Of a stretch of 64,000 nucleotides of DNA, positions 26,023 to 34,354 are shown piece by piece. Below the pieces are notes generated by a model. It ran no database searches, had not been told where the DNA came from, and worked only from the letters and a program-made list of their open reading frames with translations. Location of the stretch: positions 1-64,000 of the forward strand of contig CAWFZX010000033.1 in the NCBI GenBank assembly GCA_963820375.1, read 5' to 3'. Position 1 is the stretch's first letter, and every line of letters starts with the position of its first letter. The translations under genes were made by a program, and so were the position numbers. Source of the DNA: AWTP1-13 sp963820375 (lineage in GTDB: Bacteria > Pseudomonadota > Alphaproteobacteria > Rhizobiales > Hyphomicrobiaceae).

Positions 26023-26892
26023 TCAAGGCAACGCGGCCCCAACCGGCGTTGCCCCCGCGCCCAGCATCTCCGTGTGCCGGTCCAGCATCAGCACGGCATC
26101 AACAATCAAGCCGCGCCGCCGGTACTGCTCGGCCCGCGCCCGGCCGGCCGCCAGCGCCGCCTCGATCTCGGCCTCCGTCAAGGCGCCGACCGCGACGGTC
26201 ACCAGACGATCGCCAAGGTCGCTGTCGGGATCGAGCTCCCGCGCGGGGCGGCGTGCGACGGCTGGCGATGTTATGTTCACCGCATTGGCGATCAGCGTGG
26301 CGGCGGCGTCGGCAGCGGCGGCAGTGCGGCCAAGCACGCTGACGGCATCGGCGATCCCCAGCGAGAACGAGCGGCCGCGCGCGCCCGAGGTGGCAATGCC
26401 GCCAACGCCGCAACCGCCCTCGAGGCGCATTGTTGCATTGATGAGGGGCACATTGCCGCGCGAAAAAGAGCCCGCAACGCCGATCTCAAGGCTCTGACCG
26501 CGGGCGATCCAAACGGCAATGTCGCCGCCATTGTTGACAAACACCCGTTGCAGCGGCGCGGCAGCGCTCATGTGGGACAATAGCTCGTCGGCGACCGCAC
26601 CGGCCACCGCCGCCATGGGGGTGAGAAAGACGTCTGCAAAGGGCCGGCAAGCCTCCAGCATGCGCCGCGCGACGGGACCGGTAACGACCGGCCTGTCGCT
26701 GAGCGGCCGGCGCAAGGCGACAAGCTCGTCGCACAGCTCGGGCAGGATGGTCGCAAAACGCCGATCCGCCGCGGCATAGGCGGCACGCAGGGCCTCTCCT
26801 GTGCCCCAGGCCTTGAGGACGACATCGATCGGCCCGTGCGCCAGATGGAGGCGCCCGCCCGTCAGTTCCTGGCTGACCGCGGGGGCGAACAT
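26023..26892 (-). CDS. UPF0280 family protein (ApbE-like)
   Basis: A 289-residue protein of the UPF0280 family, distantly similar to ApbE flavin transferases. Family features are RPVVTGPVARRMLEACRPF, TPMAAVAGAVADELL (about 100-115), RVFVNNGGDIAVWIARGQ and a glycine-rich IATSGARGRSFSLG. No biochemical function is established for the family. As last gene of the operon, five bases after the marR stop, it may support maturation of a redox enzyme, for instance by flavinylation; that is inference from ApbE likeness and context. Confidence 0.82.
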   Translation of the reverse strand: MFAPAVSQELTGGRLHLAHGPIDVVLKAWGTGEALRAAYAAADRRFATILPELCDELVALRRPLSDRPVVTGPVARRMLEACRPFADVFLTPMAAVAGAVADELLSHMSAAAPLQRVFVNNGGDIAVWIARGQSLEIGVAGSFSRGNVPLINATMRLEGGCGVGGIATSGARGRSFSLGIADAVSVLGRTAAAADAAATLIANAVNITSPAVARRPARELDPDSDLGDRLVTVAVGALTEAEIEAALAAGRARAEQYRRRGLIVDAVLMLDRHTEMLGAGATPVGAALP

Positions 26893-26897
26893 GTCGT

Positions 26898-27371
26898 TTA
26901 GCCGATTTTGCCCAAGGCCTTGAGGAAGGCGTCGACCTCAGGCGCGCTGAGGGGAGCCAGCGTTCGCTGCGAGACCTCGGCGGCAACCGCCTTCATGGCG
27001 GTGATGGCCCGGCTGCCGGCCGCGGTCAGACCAAGTGCCACCAGGCGCCCATCCCTGGGGTCGGAGGACTGGTGCACATAGCCGCGGGCGATCAGCCGGG
27101 TGATCACCCCGGAGATGGTGGCGGGATCCATCGCCGTCAGCCGTCCGAGTTGGTTTTGCGACACCGAGCCCAGATCATCCAGCTTGGCGAGCGCCGCAAA
27201 CTGCCTCGGCGTGACGCCGAACGGGCCCATGACGGCGTTGAACATCTCGCTGGCGCGCTGGTGCGCGCAGCGCAGCAGGAAGCCGACCTGCTTCTCCAGG
27301 ACATAGGCGGTGACCGCCGCCGCAGGATCGAGGCTTGGGCTGCGTTTGGCTTTGGCGCGGACTTGGGTCAT
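26898..27371 (-). CDS. MarR family transcriptional regulator
   Basis: A 157-residue winged-helix regulator: FLLRCAHQRASEMFNAVMG (dimer helix), VTPRQFAALAKLDDLGSVSQ, LGRLTAMDPATISGVITRL (recognition helix) and YVHQSSDPRDGRLVALGLTAAG (wing). The start is the ATG at 27371, 32 bases after the reductase stop; longer frames upstream are shadows. It is encoded within the operon it probably controls. A 14-bp palindrome at 36437-36450 on the hyuA promoter is a candidate operator. The ligand is probably a pathway substrate or product. Confidence 0.9.
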   Translation of the reverse strand: MTQVRAKAKRSPSLDPAAAVTAYVLEKQVGFLLRCAHQRASEMFNAVMGPFGVTPRQFAALAKLDDLGSVSQNQLGRLTAMDPATISGVITRLIARGYVHQSSDPRDGRLVALGLTAAGSRAITAMKAVAAEVSQRTLAPLSAPEVDAFLKALGKIG

Positions 27372-27403
27372 GCCATTGGCCCCTCGACTGGAGCGGTACG
27401 GGT

Positions 27404-28909
27404 TCAGGTTTTGCCGGCTGCAAACGGCCACGGATTGTCGTGCTGCCAATCGTCGACGCGGGCATCGGCCGACAGGTTGCGGATGATGTCGTCGATGGCG
27501 ACGATATCGGCCGCGTGCCCGCCCAGGCCTTCGTAGAGACTGCGAGGCAGCGTAAATTCGATGGGTGCAACGATGGCCGGCGTCGGCACGAAGCCGAAAG
27601 CCTGCCTCGGCATGCGCGTGACGTCGACCATGATGGTGATGCCGCCGCCGGGCCACACCGTCACGGGCGCACCGCCCATGGTCACCCTCGCCTCGCCCTT
27701 GGCGACCGAACGCGTGAGCAGGATGGGATTTTCGGTGACGCCGGCGCGCAAGGAGCCGCCGGCGCCGGCCATGAACAGCACGCTACAGAGCGCCGGCTCG
27801 CAATTCTCGCCGATGCGCTCGATGACGGCGCGCACGGCGGCCGGCATCGCCGCCGGCACGGGCTGCAAGTTTGCATCGAGCACGCAATAGAGCGCATCCT
27901 CGCCGGTGGTCGAGGTGATCAGCAGCCGCAGACCCGGCCAGGCGATCTTGGCATCGATCTTTTGAATGATCGACAGCGGATCGGTGATATTGGTGCCGCC
28001 CCAGCCCAGCCCCGGATCGGCGACCTTGAAGTAGCGTCCAGGCGTCGATTTGCGCCCGCGCACGCGAATGCCGGCCGGCGGCATGTTGAGCACGCGGCCC
28101 GACTGATGCTCGGTCAACACCCCGGTAATGTGGTCGTCGACCACGATCACCTCATCGACATGGCCAAGCCATTGCCGGGCGAAGATGCCGACCGCAGCCG
28201 AGCCGCAGCCCACCCGCATGCGCAGCTCCGCCTTGCCGTCGACGATGGGGGCCTTGCCGGCCGCGACGATCAAGCCGTGGCCACCGTCGATGCTCATTTC
28301 CACCGCCTCGCCGGAGCAGAGCTGCAGCAGCGTATCACAGGTGACGTTGCCCTCCTTCTTGGAGCCGCCGGTGAGGTGGCGCACGCCGCCAATGGAGAGC
28401 ATTTGTGAACCGTATTCGGCGGTGGTGACGTGCCCCACCTCTTCACCCCTGACGCGGATCGGCGCCGCCTCCGGGCCCAGGTGCCGGTCGGTGTCGATCT
28501 TCAGCTTGACGCCGCAGTAACTGAAGATGCCTTCCGTGACGACGGTGACGGTATCGACGCCGGCGTGCTCGGCCGAGACGATAAAGGGAGCGGGCTTGTA
28601 GTCGGGATAGGTCGTGCCCGCGCCAATGCCGGTGACGAAGGTCCGGGCGGGATCAAGCAGCGTGCCGTCCCAGGCGCCGGCCGCGAAGGGGACCAGCTTG
28701 CCGTTCTGATCGATGCTGCGCTGCATCAGCACGACCGGATCGGTACGCACGAGCCGCCCCTGCTCATTGGCATAGCGCGCGCAGGCACCGCTGCGGCCGG
28801 GACGGATGCGGCACAACACCGGGCAGGCGTCGCAGCGCACGATGTCCCCGTCCTCGGCGGCGCCGAACTTCTTGGAGCGCGCTTCGAGCCAAAGCCGATC
28901 CCCGCTCAT
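27404..28909 (-). CDS. 6-hydroxynicotinate reductase-like iron-sulfur protein
   Basis: A 501-residue protein of the family annotated after the Eubacterium barkeri enzyme that reduces 6-hydroxynicotinate to 1,4,5,6-tetrahydro-6-oxonicotinate. The N-terminus has a four-Cys cluster, RCDACPVLCRIRPGRSGACA (Cys26, 29, 33, 43), a plausible [4Fe-4S] site. Glycine-rich segments further on (DPGLGWGGTNITDP, FMAGAGGSLRAGVTENP) are unassigned. Its start overlaps the hydroxylase stop (ATGA), so it is co-translated with a molybdenum hydroxylase that could make its substrate. Substrate identity is from family naming and context, not proven. Confidence 0.8.
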   Translation of the reverse strand: MSGDRLWLEARSKKFGAAEDGDIVRCDACPVLCRIRPGRSGACARYANEQGRLVRTDPVVLMQRSIDQNGKLVPFAAGAWDGTLLDPARTFVTGIGAGTTYPDYKPAPFIVSAEHAGVDTVTVVTEGIFSYCGVKLKIDTDRHLGPEAAPIRVRGEEVGHVTTAEYGSQMLSIGGVRHLTGGSKKEGNVTCDTLLQLCSGEAVEMSIDGGHGLIVAAGKAPIVDGKAELRMRVGCGSAAVGIFARQWLGHVDEVIVVDDHITGVLTEHQSGRVLNMPPAGIRVRGRKSTPGRYFKVADPGLGWGGTNITDPLSIIQKIDAKIAWPGLRLLITSTTGEDALYCVLDANLQPVPAAMPAAVRAVIERIGENCEPALCSVLFMAGAGGSLRAGVTENPILLTRSVAKGEARVTMGGAPVTVWPGGGITIMVDVTRMPRQAFGFVPTPAIVAPIEFTLPRSLYEGLGGHAADIVAIDDIIRNLSADARVDDWQHDNPWPFAAGKT

Positions 28910-31725
28910 GTCACGCTCCCCATCTTGAGGGCTTCCCAGAGCCGATGCGGCAGCACGGGCACACGCGTCACCCGCACGCCCGTAGCGTTGCGGATGGCAC
29001 CCAGGATTGCCGGTGCGGTGGCGATCAGCGCCGGCTCGCCGACACCCTTGGCACCAAACGGTCCCTCGGGCTCGCGATCCTCGATCAGATGGATCTTCAC
29101 GGCTGGCATATCGCCAACCGTGGGGATGAGATAGTCGTGCAGGTTCTCGGTACGGCCGGCGACGAATTCCTCGATCAGCGCCAGGCCCAGGCCTTGGGCG
29201 ATGCCGCCGTGGATCTGCCCTTCCACCAAGGTCGGGTTGATGGCCCGGCCGACGTCGTGGGCGGCCACGACAGAGGTTACTTTGCTGGTGCCGAGGCCGA
29301 TGTCGACCTCCACCTCGGCCATTTGCGCGGCAAAGCCGTACGTGGCGTAGGGGATGCCCTGGCCGTTCTCGTCGAGCGCCGTGGTCGGCGGATCCCAGCT
29401 GCCGATGCCTTCCAAAACGATGTCCTGCCCAGGGACGGCCGCCGCGGCTGAGCCGCCCCTGGCGCTGCTCGAGGCGGCGCCTGCCGCCGACAGCTCGGCG
29501 AGCTCAATGCTGCGCGAGGCCTCCCCGTCGGTGATCTGCAAGCGACTGCCGTCGAGGCTGAGCCTGGCCTGGGGACCGGCATTGGCCAAGGTGAGAATTT
29601 TGCCACGCAGGGCCTCGGCCGCGAGGCGGGCGGCATTGCCGGACACGAAGGTCTGCCGCGAGGCCGAGGTCTTGCCGGCATCCGCCGTCAGATCGGTGTC
29701 ACCGACCACCATGCGGAAGGCGCAGACCGGCAGGCCCAAGGCCTCGGCGGCGATCTGCAACAGCACGGTCGAGGAACCCTGGCCGATGTCGACGGCGCCG
29801 TTGAAAAAAGTGAGCGTGCCGTCGCGAGCAAGTGTGATGCGCATCCGCGATGGGTTTGACAGCGAGGTGTTGCCGCAGCCGTACCACATGCAGGCGATGC
29901 CGACGCCACGCCGCTGGCGCGGTCGCGAGGCATTGTGCGCGGCAACGCGTGCCAGCGCCGCGTCCCACTCCGGCTTGAGGGCGGCAAGGCATTGCGGCAA
30001 ACCCACCGAATGGTCGAGCCGCTGGCCCGACGCTGTGACGTCGCCGGGGCGCAGCGCGTTGAGATGCCGGATGCGCCAGCGATCGATGCCGAGCCGCTCG
30101 GCCAGATCATCCATCAGTGTTTCATGGGCGATGGCCGCCTGCGGCACGCCGAAGCCGCGAAAGGCGCCGGCGGGCGCGGCGTTGCTGTAGACGGCGCGCG
30201 TCTCAATCGAGACGTTGGCAACGCGATAGGGGCCCATGCCGTGCACGGGCACACGATTGGCGACCGTCGGACCCCAGGAGGCATAGGCGCCGGTGTCGAA
30301 GTCCGCCTGCATCTCGAACGCCGTGAGACGCCCCTCGGCATCGGCCGACGCGCGGGCGCGGATCTGGGCCGGATGTCGCTTGGTCGTCGAGGTCATGGAC
30401 TCGGTGCGCGAGTAGACGATGCGCACGGGCTGCCTGGTGCGGAAAGCGGCAACGGCGAGCAGGGGCTGCACGGACACATCGAGCTTGCCACCAAAGCCGC
30501 CGCCGCAGGCGGTGGGTCGGATCCGCACGCGCGAGGGCGCAATGCCGAGCACGCGCGCCGTCTCTTCGAGGTCGAGGTAGGGGGCCTGGGTACAGGCCGC
30601 AACCTCGATGCGATCGGGCGCTGCCCCAATCGGCACGGCATAGCCTGCCTCGGGTTCGATGTAGGCGTGCTCGACAAATGCCGTCTCGAAGGCACCCTGC
30701 GCGCTGACCGCTGCCTGGCGCGCTGCCGCCACGGCATCGCCGCTGCGCAGCTTGCCCCGCGCCAGCACATTGTCGGCGCTGGTGGCGTGGATGGCCGGCG
30801 CACCCGGCAGCAGCGCCGAGGCGATGCCGCAGACGGCCGGGGTGGGCTGCCAGACGATCGGCAATGCCGCATCGGACAGCCCATCGACCGCCCACCGCGT
30901 GCCGACCAGCGCCAACACCGCCTCGCCGCGGAAGCGCACGTGGCCGGCGGCCAGCACCGGCTGATCTTTCAGCTGCGGGAAGATGCCGAAGGCATTCTCG
31001 CCCGGCACGTCCCGGTGCGTGAGAATGGCGGTCAGGCCCGGCGTCGCCCGGATCACCGCATCGAGATCACCGAGTGTGAAGGTGGCAGACGCATGCGGCG
31101 AGCGCACAATGCGCATCCACAGCGCCTCGGCGGGGGCGGCATCGGCAGCGAACAGATCGGCGCCGACGAGCTTGGGCCAGCCATCGACGCGCGGCAGGCG
31201 GCTGCCGATGCTAGGGCTTGCCACAGCTTTGCCCGGCGCCGAGGCAGCCGACACGTCCAGGATGGCTTCGACGATCTTGAGATAGCCCGTGCAACGGCAC
31301 AGCACGCCGCCGATGGCGTCTTCCACCTGCGCCCGGCTCGGCGAGGGACGCTGCGCCAGCACAGCGGTGGCGGCCATCAGCATGCCTGGGGTGCAGATGC
31401 CGCACTGGGCCGCGCCGTGCGCCAGGAAGGCCAGCCGCAGCCGGCCAGTCAGCCCGTCGGGGCCGTCGCCCTCCACGGTCCAAACCGCGGCATCGGCCGC
31501 CTGTGCTGTCGACAGCAGGCAGGCGCACACCTGCTCTCCGTCGACGAGCACGGTGCAGGCGCCGCAGTCGCCGGCCTCGCAGCCGATCTTGGTTCCGGTC
31601 AGCCCAAGGCGCTCGCGCAGCGTATCGGCGAGCGAGGCAAAGGGTGGAGCGCTGACGCTAACCTGGGCGCCGTTGAGGCTGAATGAGACGCTTGCCATCT
31701 GGCGGCTGGCGGCTAAGTCCTGCAT
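28906..31725 (-). CDS. Molybdenum hydroxylase, fused [2Fe-2S] and Mo-binding subunits (xanthine dehydrogenase family)
   Basis: A 939-residue fusion. Residues 10-160 are the small subunit: plant-type [2Fe-2S] Cys49, 54, 57 and 67 or 69, then the second cluster QCGICTPGM (Cys108, 111) and LCRCTGY (Cys143, 145). Residues 180-939 are the Mo-binding subunit, with GGGFGGKLD, GAFRGFGVPQA, GQGSSTVLLQIAAEALG and the catalytic-type Glu897 in GAKGVGEPAL. It hydroxylates an N-heterocycle or aldehyde next to nitrogen, using water and passing electrons to the FAD subunit encoded just upstream (TAATG overlap). Most relatives keep the two parts as separate genes. Confidence 0.92.
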   Translation of the reverse strand: MQDLAASRQMASVSFSLNGAQVSVSAPPFASLADTLRERLGLTGTKIGCEAGDCGACTVLVDGEQVCACLLSTAQAADAAVWTVEGDGPDGLTGRLRLAFLAHGAAQCGICTPGMLMAATAVLAQRPSPSRAQVEDAIGGVLCRCTGYLKIVEAILDVSAASAPGKAVASPSIGSRLPRVDGWPKLVGADLFAADAAPAEALWMRIVRSPHASATFTLGDLDAVIRATPGLTAILTHRDVPGENAFGIFPQLKDQPVLAAGHVRFRGEAVLALVGTRWAVDGLSDAALPIVWQPTPAVCGIASALLPGAPAIHATSADNVLARGKLRSGDAVAAARQAAVSAQGAFETAFVEHAYIEPEAGYAVPIGAAPDRIEVAACTQAPYLDLEETARVLGIAPSRVRIRPTACGGGFGGKLDVSVQPLLAVAAFRTRQPVRIVYSRTESMTSTTKRHPAQIRARASADAEGRLTAFEMQADFDTGAYASWGPTVANRVPVHGMGPYRVANVSIETRAVYSNAAPAGAFRGFGVPQAAIAHETLMDDLAERLGIDRWRIRHLNALRPGDVTASGQRLDHSVGLPQCLAALKPEWDAALARVAAHNASRPRQRRGVGIACMWYGCGNTSLSNPSRMRITLARDGTLTFFNGAVDIGQGSSTVLLQIAAEALGLPVCAFRMVVGDTDLTADAGKTSASRQTFVSGNAARLAAEALRGKILTLANAGPQARLSLDGSRLQITDGEASRSIELAELSAAGAASSSARGGSAAAAVPGQDIVLEGIGSWDPPTTALDENGQGIPYATYGFAAQMAEVEVDIGLGTSKVTSVVAAHDVGRAINPTLVEGQIHGGIAQGLGLALIEEFVAGRTENLHDYLIPTVGDMPAVKIHLIEDREPEGPFGAKGVGEPALIATAPAILGAIRNATGVRVTRVPVLPHRLWEALKMGSVT

Positions 31726-32603
31726 TAGGCAGCCCTCCGCGTTGGCGGCATGGCAAGTTCCGCGATCAGGTCGCGGGTCAGCGCCAGCGCCGCATGGCGG
31801 CGGTAGGCTGCGGTGCCGCGAATGTCATCGATGGGGACCAGCCCGCTGAGATGCTCGGCACAGACAATGCCGTCCGCGCCCGCCAGCGGCCGACCGACCA
31901 GGGCCGCCTCCAGGGCTGGCAAACGTTGCGGGATGGCCGAGCAGGAGCCGATGGCAAGGCCGGCGCTGCTGACGTTGCCGGCAAGATCCGTCTCGACGAC
32001 ACCAGCCACCATCACGATCGAGATCACCAAGTACTTGCGCGCGCCGAGCTTGCGAAAATGCCCGCGCGCGGCGCCACGCTTGGGGATCAGGATGGCGGTC
32101 ACGATTTCGTCGGACCGGCAGGCGGTATGACGATAGCCCGTGATGAACTCGGCCAGGCTCAAGAGGCGAGTGGCGCCGAGACTGGCCAGTTCAACCCGGG
32201 CTTCGAGCACGAGCAGGTTGGGCGCACCATCGCCGGCCGGCGAGGCGGTGCAGATGTTGCCCGCCAAGGTGCCGCGATTTTGGATTTGCGCACCGCCGAT
32301 CTCGCGCGCCGCCAGCTGCAAGCCGCCCAGCAGCGGAGGCAGGTCGGCGTCGATCAGATCGGTCCAGGTCGTCAGCGCACCGATGCGCCAGTGCGTCTCC
32401 TCCTCGACGATGCCGCGCAGGCCGGACAAGGCGCCGATATCGAGCACATCTTTGTGGGCCATATCACCCCAACCGGCGCGCGCGGCCTTGGCCGGGTAAA
32501 CATCCGTGCCGCCGGCGAGCACGATCACATCGCTGCCGGCGCGGATCTGCAGGGCTTCTTGCAGGCTGCGCGGTCGATGGTAGGCAAGCATGGCTTTGCT
32601 CAC
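31725..32603 (-). CDS. FAD-binding (medium) subunit of the molybdenum hydroxylase
   Basis: A 292-residue protein of the CoxM/XDH FAD-binding type: AYHRPRSLQEALQIRAGSDV, the flavin motif VLAGGTDVYP, then GGAQIQNRGTLAGNICTASPAGDGAPNLL, which contains the second FAD motif (T-x-G-G-N-like). The C-terminal 100 residues are the CO_deh_flav_C domain. It relays electrons from the Fe-S clusters to an acceptor such as NAD or a quinone. Overlaps by four bases with hyuB and by one with the fused subunit gene indicate fixed stoichiometry. Confidence 0.92.
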   Translation of the reverse strand: MSKAMLAYHRPRSLQEALQIRAGSDVIVLAGGTDVYPAKAARAGWGDMAHKDVLDIGALSGLRGIVEEETHWRIGALTTWTDLIDADLPPLLGGLQLAAREIGGAQIQNRGTLAGNICTASPAGDGAPNLLVLEARVELASLGATRLLSLAEFITGYRHTACRSDEIVTAILIPKRGAARGHFRKLGARKYLVISIVMVAGVVETDLAGNVSSAGLAIGSCSAIPQRLPALEAALVGRPLAGADGIVCAEHLSGLVPIDDIRGTAAYRRHAALALTRDLIAELAMPPTRRAA

Positions 32604-34354
32604 GCCTCTGGCTGGCTCGGCAGGCGCATCGCCTCGGTCGCCGCCGCGTCGACCGCTCCATCGGCGCCGAGCGCCACGCCGAACAGGGTGCGCACCTCAG
32701 CCGCTGTGTAGTAGCCTCGCCGCACGTCGCGGGCGACCAGGGCGGGATCGCGGGCGAACGGATCGCCATAGCCGCCGCCGCCCGGCGTCATCACTTCCAC
32801 CCGATCGCCGACCTGCAAGGGGATGTCCTGGTCCTTGGACAGGTGCTCGGGGATCAATGTTGCGCCGCCGCGGTGCACCTTGACCACGTTCGGCCCGCCG
32901 TCAGCACCGCCGACAACGCCGGGCGGCCCGAAGCGGCCGTGATCCATCACGAACGACGCGCGCGCCTCTCCGCGCAGCAATTCCACCTCGTAGTGCACGC
33001 CAAAACCACCTCGGTGCTTGCCAGCTCCGCCGGAACCCTCGCGCAAGGCAAAGCGGCGGAACAGGATGGGATAGTACTGCTCCAGCACTTCCACCGGCTG
33101 GCTTTTGGAGATGCCGATCGTCGAGCAGCCGTTGCTGAGACCGTCATGGTCGCAATTGCCGCCGTAACCGCCACCGGAGATCTGGTACATGACGTAGCCG
33201 GCGCCCTTGCCGGGATCGAAACCACCCAGCGCAAAGTTGCCAGATGAGCCTGCCGGTGCGGCCGTCACCTTATCGGGGATCGCCTGCACCAGCGCCAGGA
33301 AAACCGCCTCGGCAATGCGCTGCGATACTTCCGCAGCGCAGCCCGAGACGGGACGGGGATAGTGCGCATCGAGAAACGTGCCGCTCGGACGCGCAATCTG
33401 CAGCGGCTCGAAGGCACCGGCGTTGAGCGGAATGTCGGGGAAGATGTGCCGCATGGCGAGGTAGACGGCCGAATAGGTGGTGGCCAGCACGGAGTTCATC
33501 GGCCCCAGGCAGGGCGCCGAGGAGCCGGCAAAATCAAAGCTCAGCGTTTGGCAGGCCTTGTGGATCGACAGCGCAATCCTGAGCGGCTGGTTGACGACAC
33601 CATCGGAATCGACAAACGCCTCGGATCGATAGACACCATCGGGAATCTCGGCGATGTGCGCCCGCATCAGGCGGGCGGCGCGCTGCCTGATCTCGGCGAT
33701 GGCGGCGAGGATGGTGGCACGGCCATAGCGATCCAACAGCTCGGTCAGGCGGCCGGCGCCGACCTTCAGCGCCGCCGCCTGCGCCCTGATGTCGCCGATC
33801 CGCTGGTCGGCGATGCGCATGTTGGATCGGATAATGGCGTGGATCTCGGCATCCATCACCCCGCGCTTGAACAGCTTCACCGGCGGCAGGCGCAGGCCCT
33901 CCTGCTCGACCTCCGTGGCCTTGGCCGAAAAGCCGCCCGGCACCATGCCGCCGATGTCGGGCCAATGCCCGGTATTTTGCAGCCAGCAGAACTGCTCCCC
34001 TTGATAGTAGAACGGCAGCGCAAAACGCACATCCATCAGGTGCGTGCCGCCGAGATAGGGGTCGTTCACCACATAGATGTCACCGGGCTCGGGCTGGCCA
34101 GCCTGACCCTCACCGATCAGGCGGATCAGTTCGGCCGTGGAAAATTGCATGGTGCCGACGAACACCGGCAGGCCAAGCTCGCCCTGCGCGATCAGCGCAC
34201 CGGTCGCCAGGTCGTAGATGCCCGACGAGCGGTCGTCGGCTTCGGCAATCACGGGAGAGAAGGCCGCGCGCGAGAAGGCGATATCCATTTCGTTGCAGAC
34301 CTGGCCCAACGCCGCCTGGATGACGGCCAGCGTGAGGGGATCGAGGTTGCTCAC
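32600..34354 (-). CDS. hyuB: Hydantoinase/oxoprolinase B family subunit (HyuB)
   Basis: A 584-residue HyuB protein: LDPLTLAVIQAALGQVCNEMDIAFSRAAFSP at the start, DIYVVNDPYLGGTHLMDVRF (metal-site region, about 92-111), GHWPDIGGMVPGGFSAKATE and, near the end, REGSGGAGKHRGGFGVHYEVEL and VMTPGGGGYGDP. With HyuA it forms an ATP-dependent amidohydrolase family that includes N-methylhydantoinase, 5-oxoprolinase, caprolactamase and acetone/acetophenone carboxylases. Context with a heterocycle-reducing enzyme favours lactam or imide hydrolysis. ATGA overlaps on both sides. Confidence 0.9.
   Translation of the reverse strand: MSNLDPLTLAVIQAALGQVCNEMDIAFSRAAFSPVIAEADDRSSGIYDLATGALIAQGELGLPVFVGTMQFSTAELIRLIGEGQAGQPEPGDIYVVNDPYLGGTHLMDVRFALPFYYQGEQFCWLQNTGHWPDIGGMVPGGFSAKATEVEQEGLRLPPVKLFKRGVMDAEIHAIIRSNMRIADQRIGDIRAQAAALKVGAGRLTELLDRYGRATILAAIAEIRQRAARLMRAHIAEIPDGVYRSEAFVDSDGVVNQPLRIALSIHKACQTLSFDFAGSSAPCLGPMNSVLATTYSAVYLAMRHIFPDIPLNAGAFEPLQIARPSGTFLDAHYPRPVSGCAAEVSQRIAEAVFLALVQAIPDKVTAAPAGSSGNFALGGFDPGKGAGYVMYQISGGGYGGNCDHDGLSNGCSTIGISKSQPVEVLEQYYPILFRRFALREGSGGAGKHRGGFGVHYEVELLRGEARASFVMDHGRFGPPGVVGGADGGPNVVKVHRGGATLIPEHLSKDQDIPLQVGDRVEVMTPGGGGYGDPFARDPALVARDVRRGYYTAAEVRTLFGVALGADGAVDAAATEAMRLPSQPEA

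Noticed and set aside
29935..31686. 583-codon open frame on the plus strand
   Set aside because: Antisense shadow of the fused Mo hydroxylase, whose motifs are clear on the other strand.
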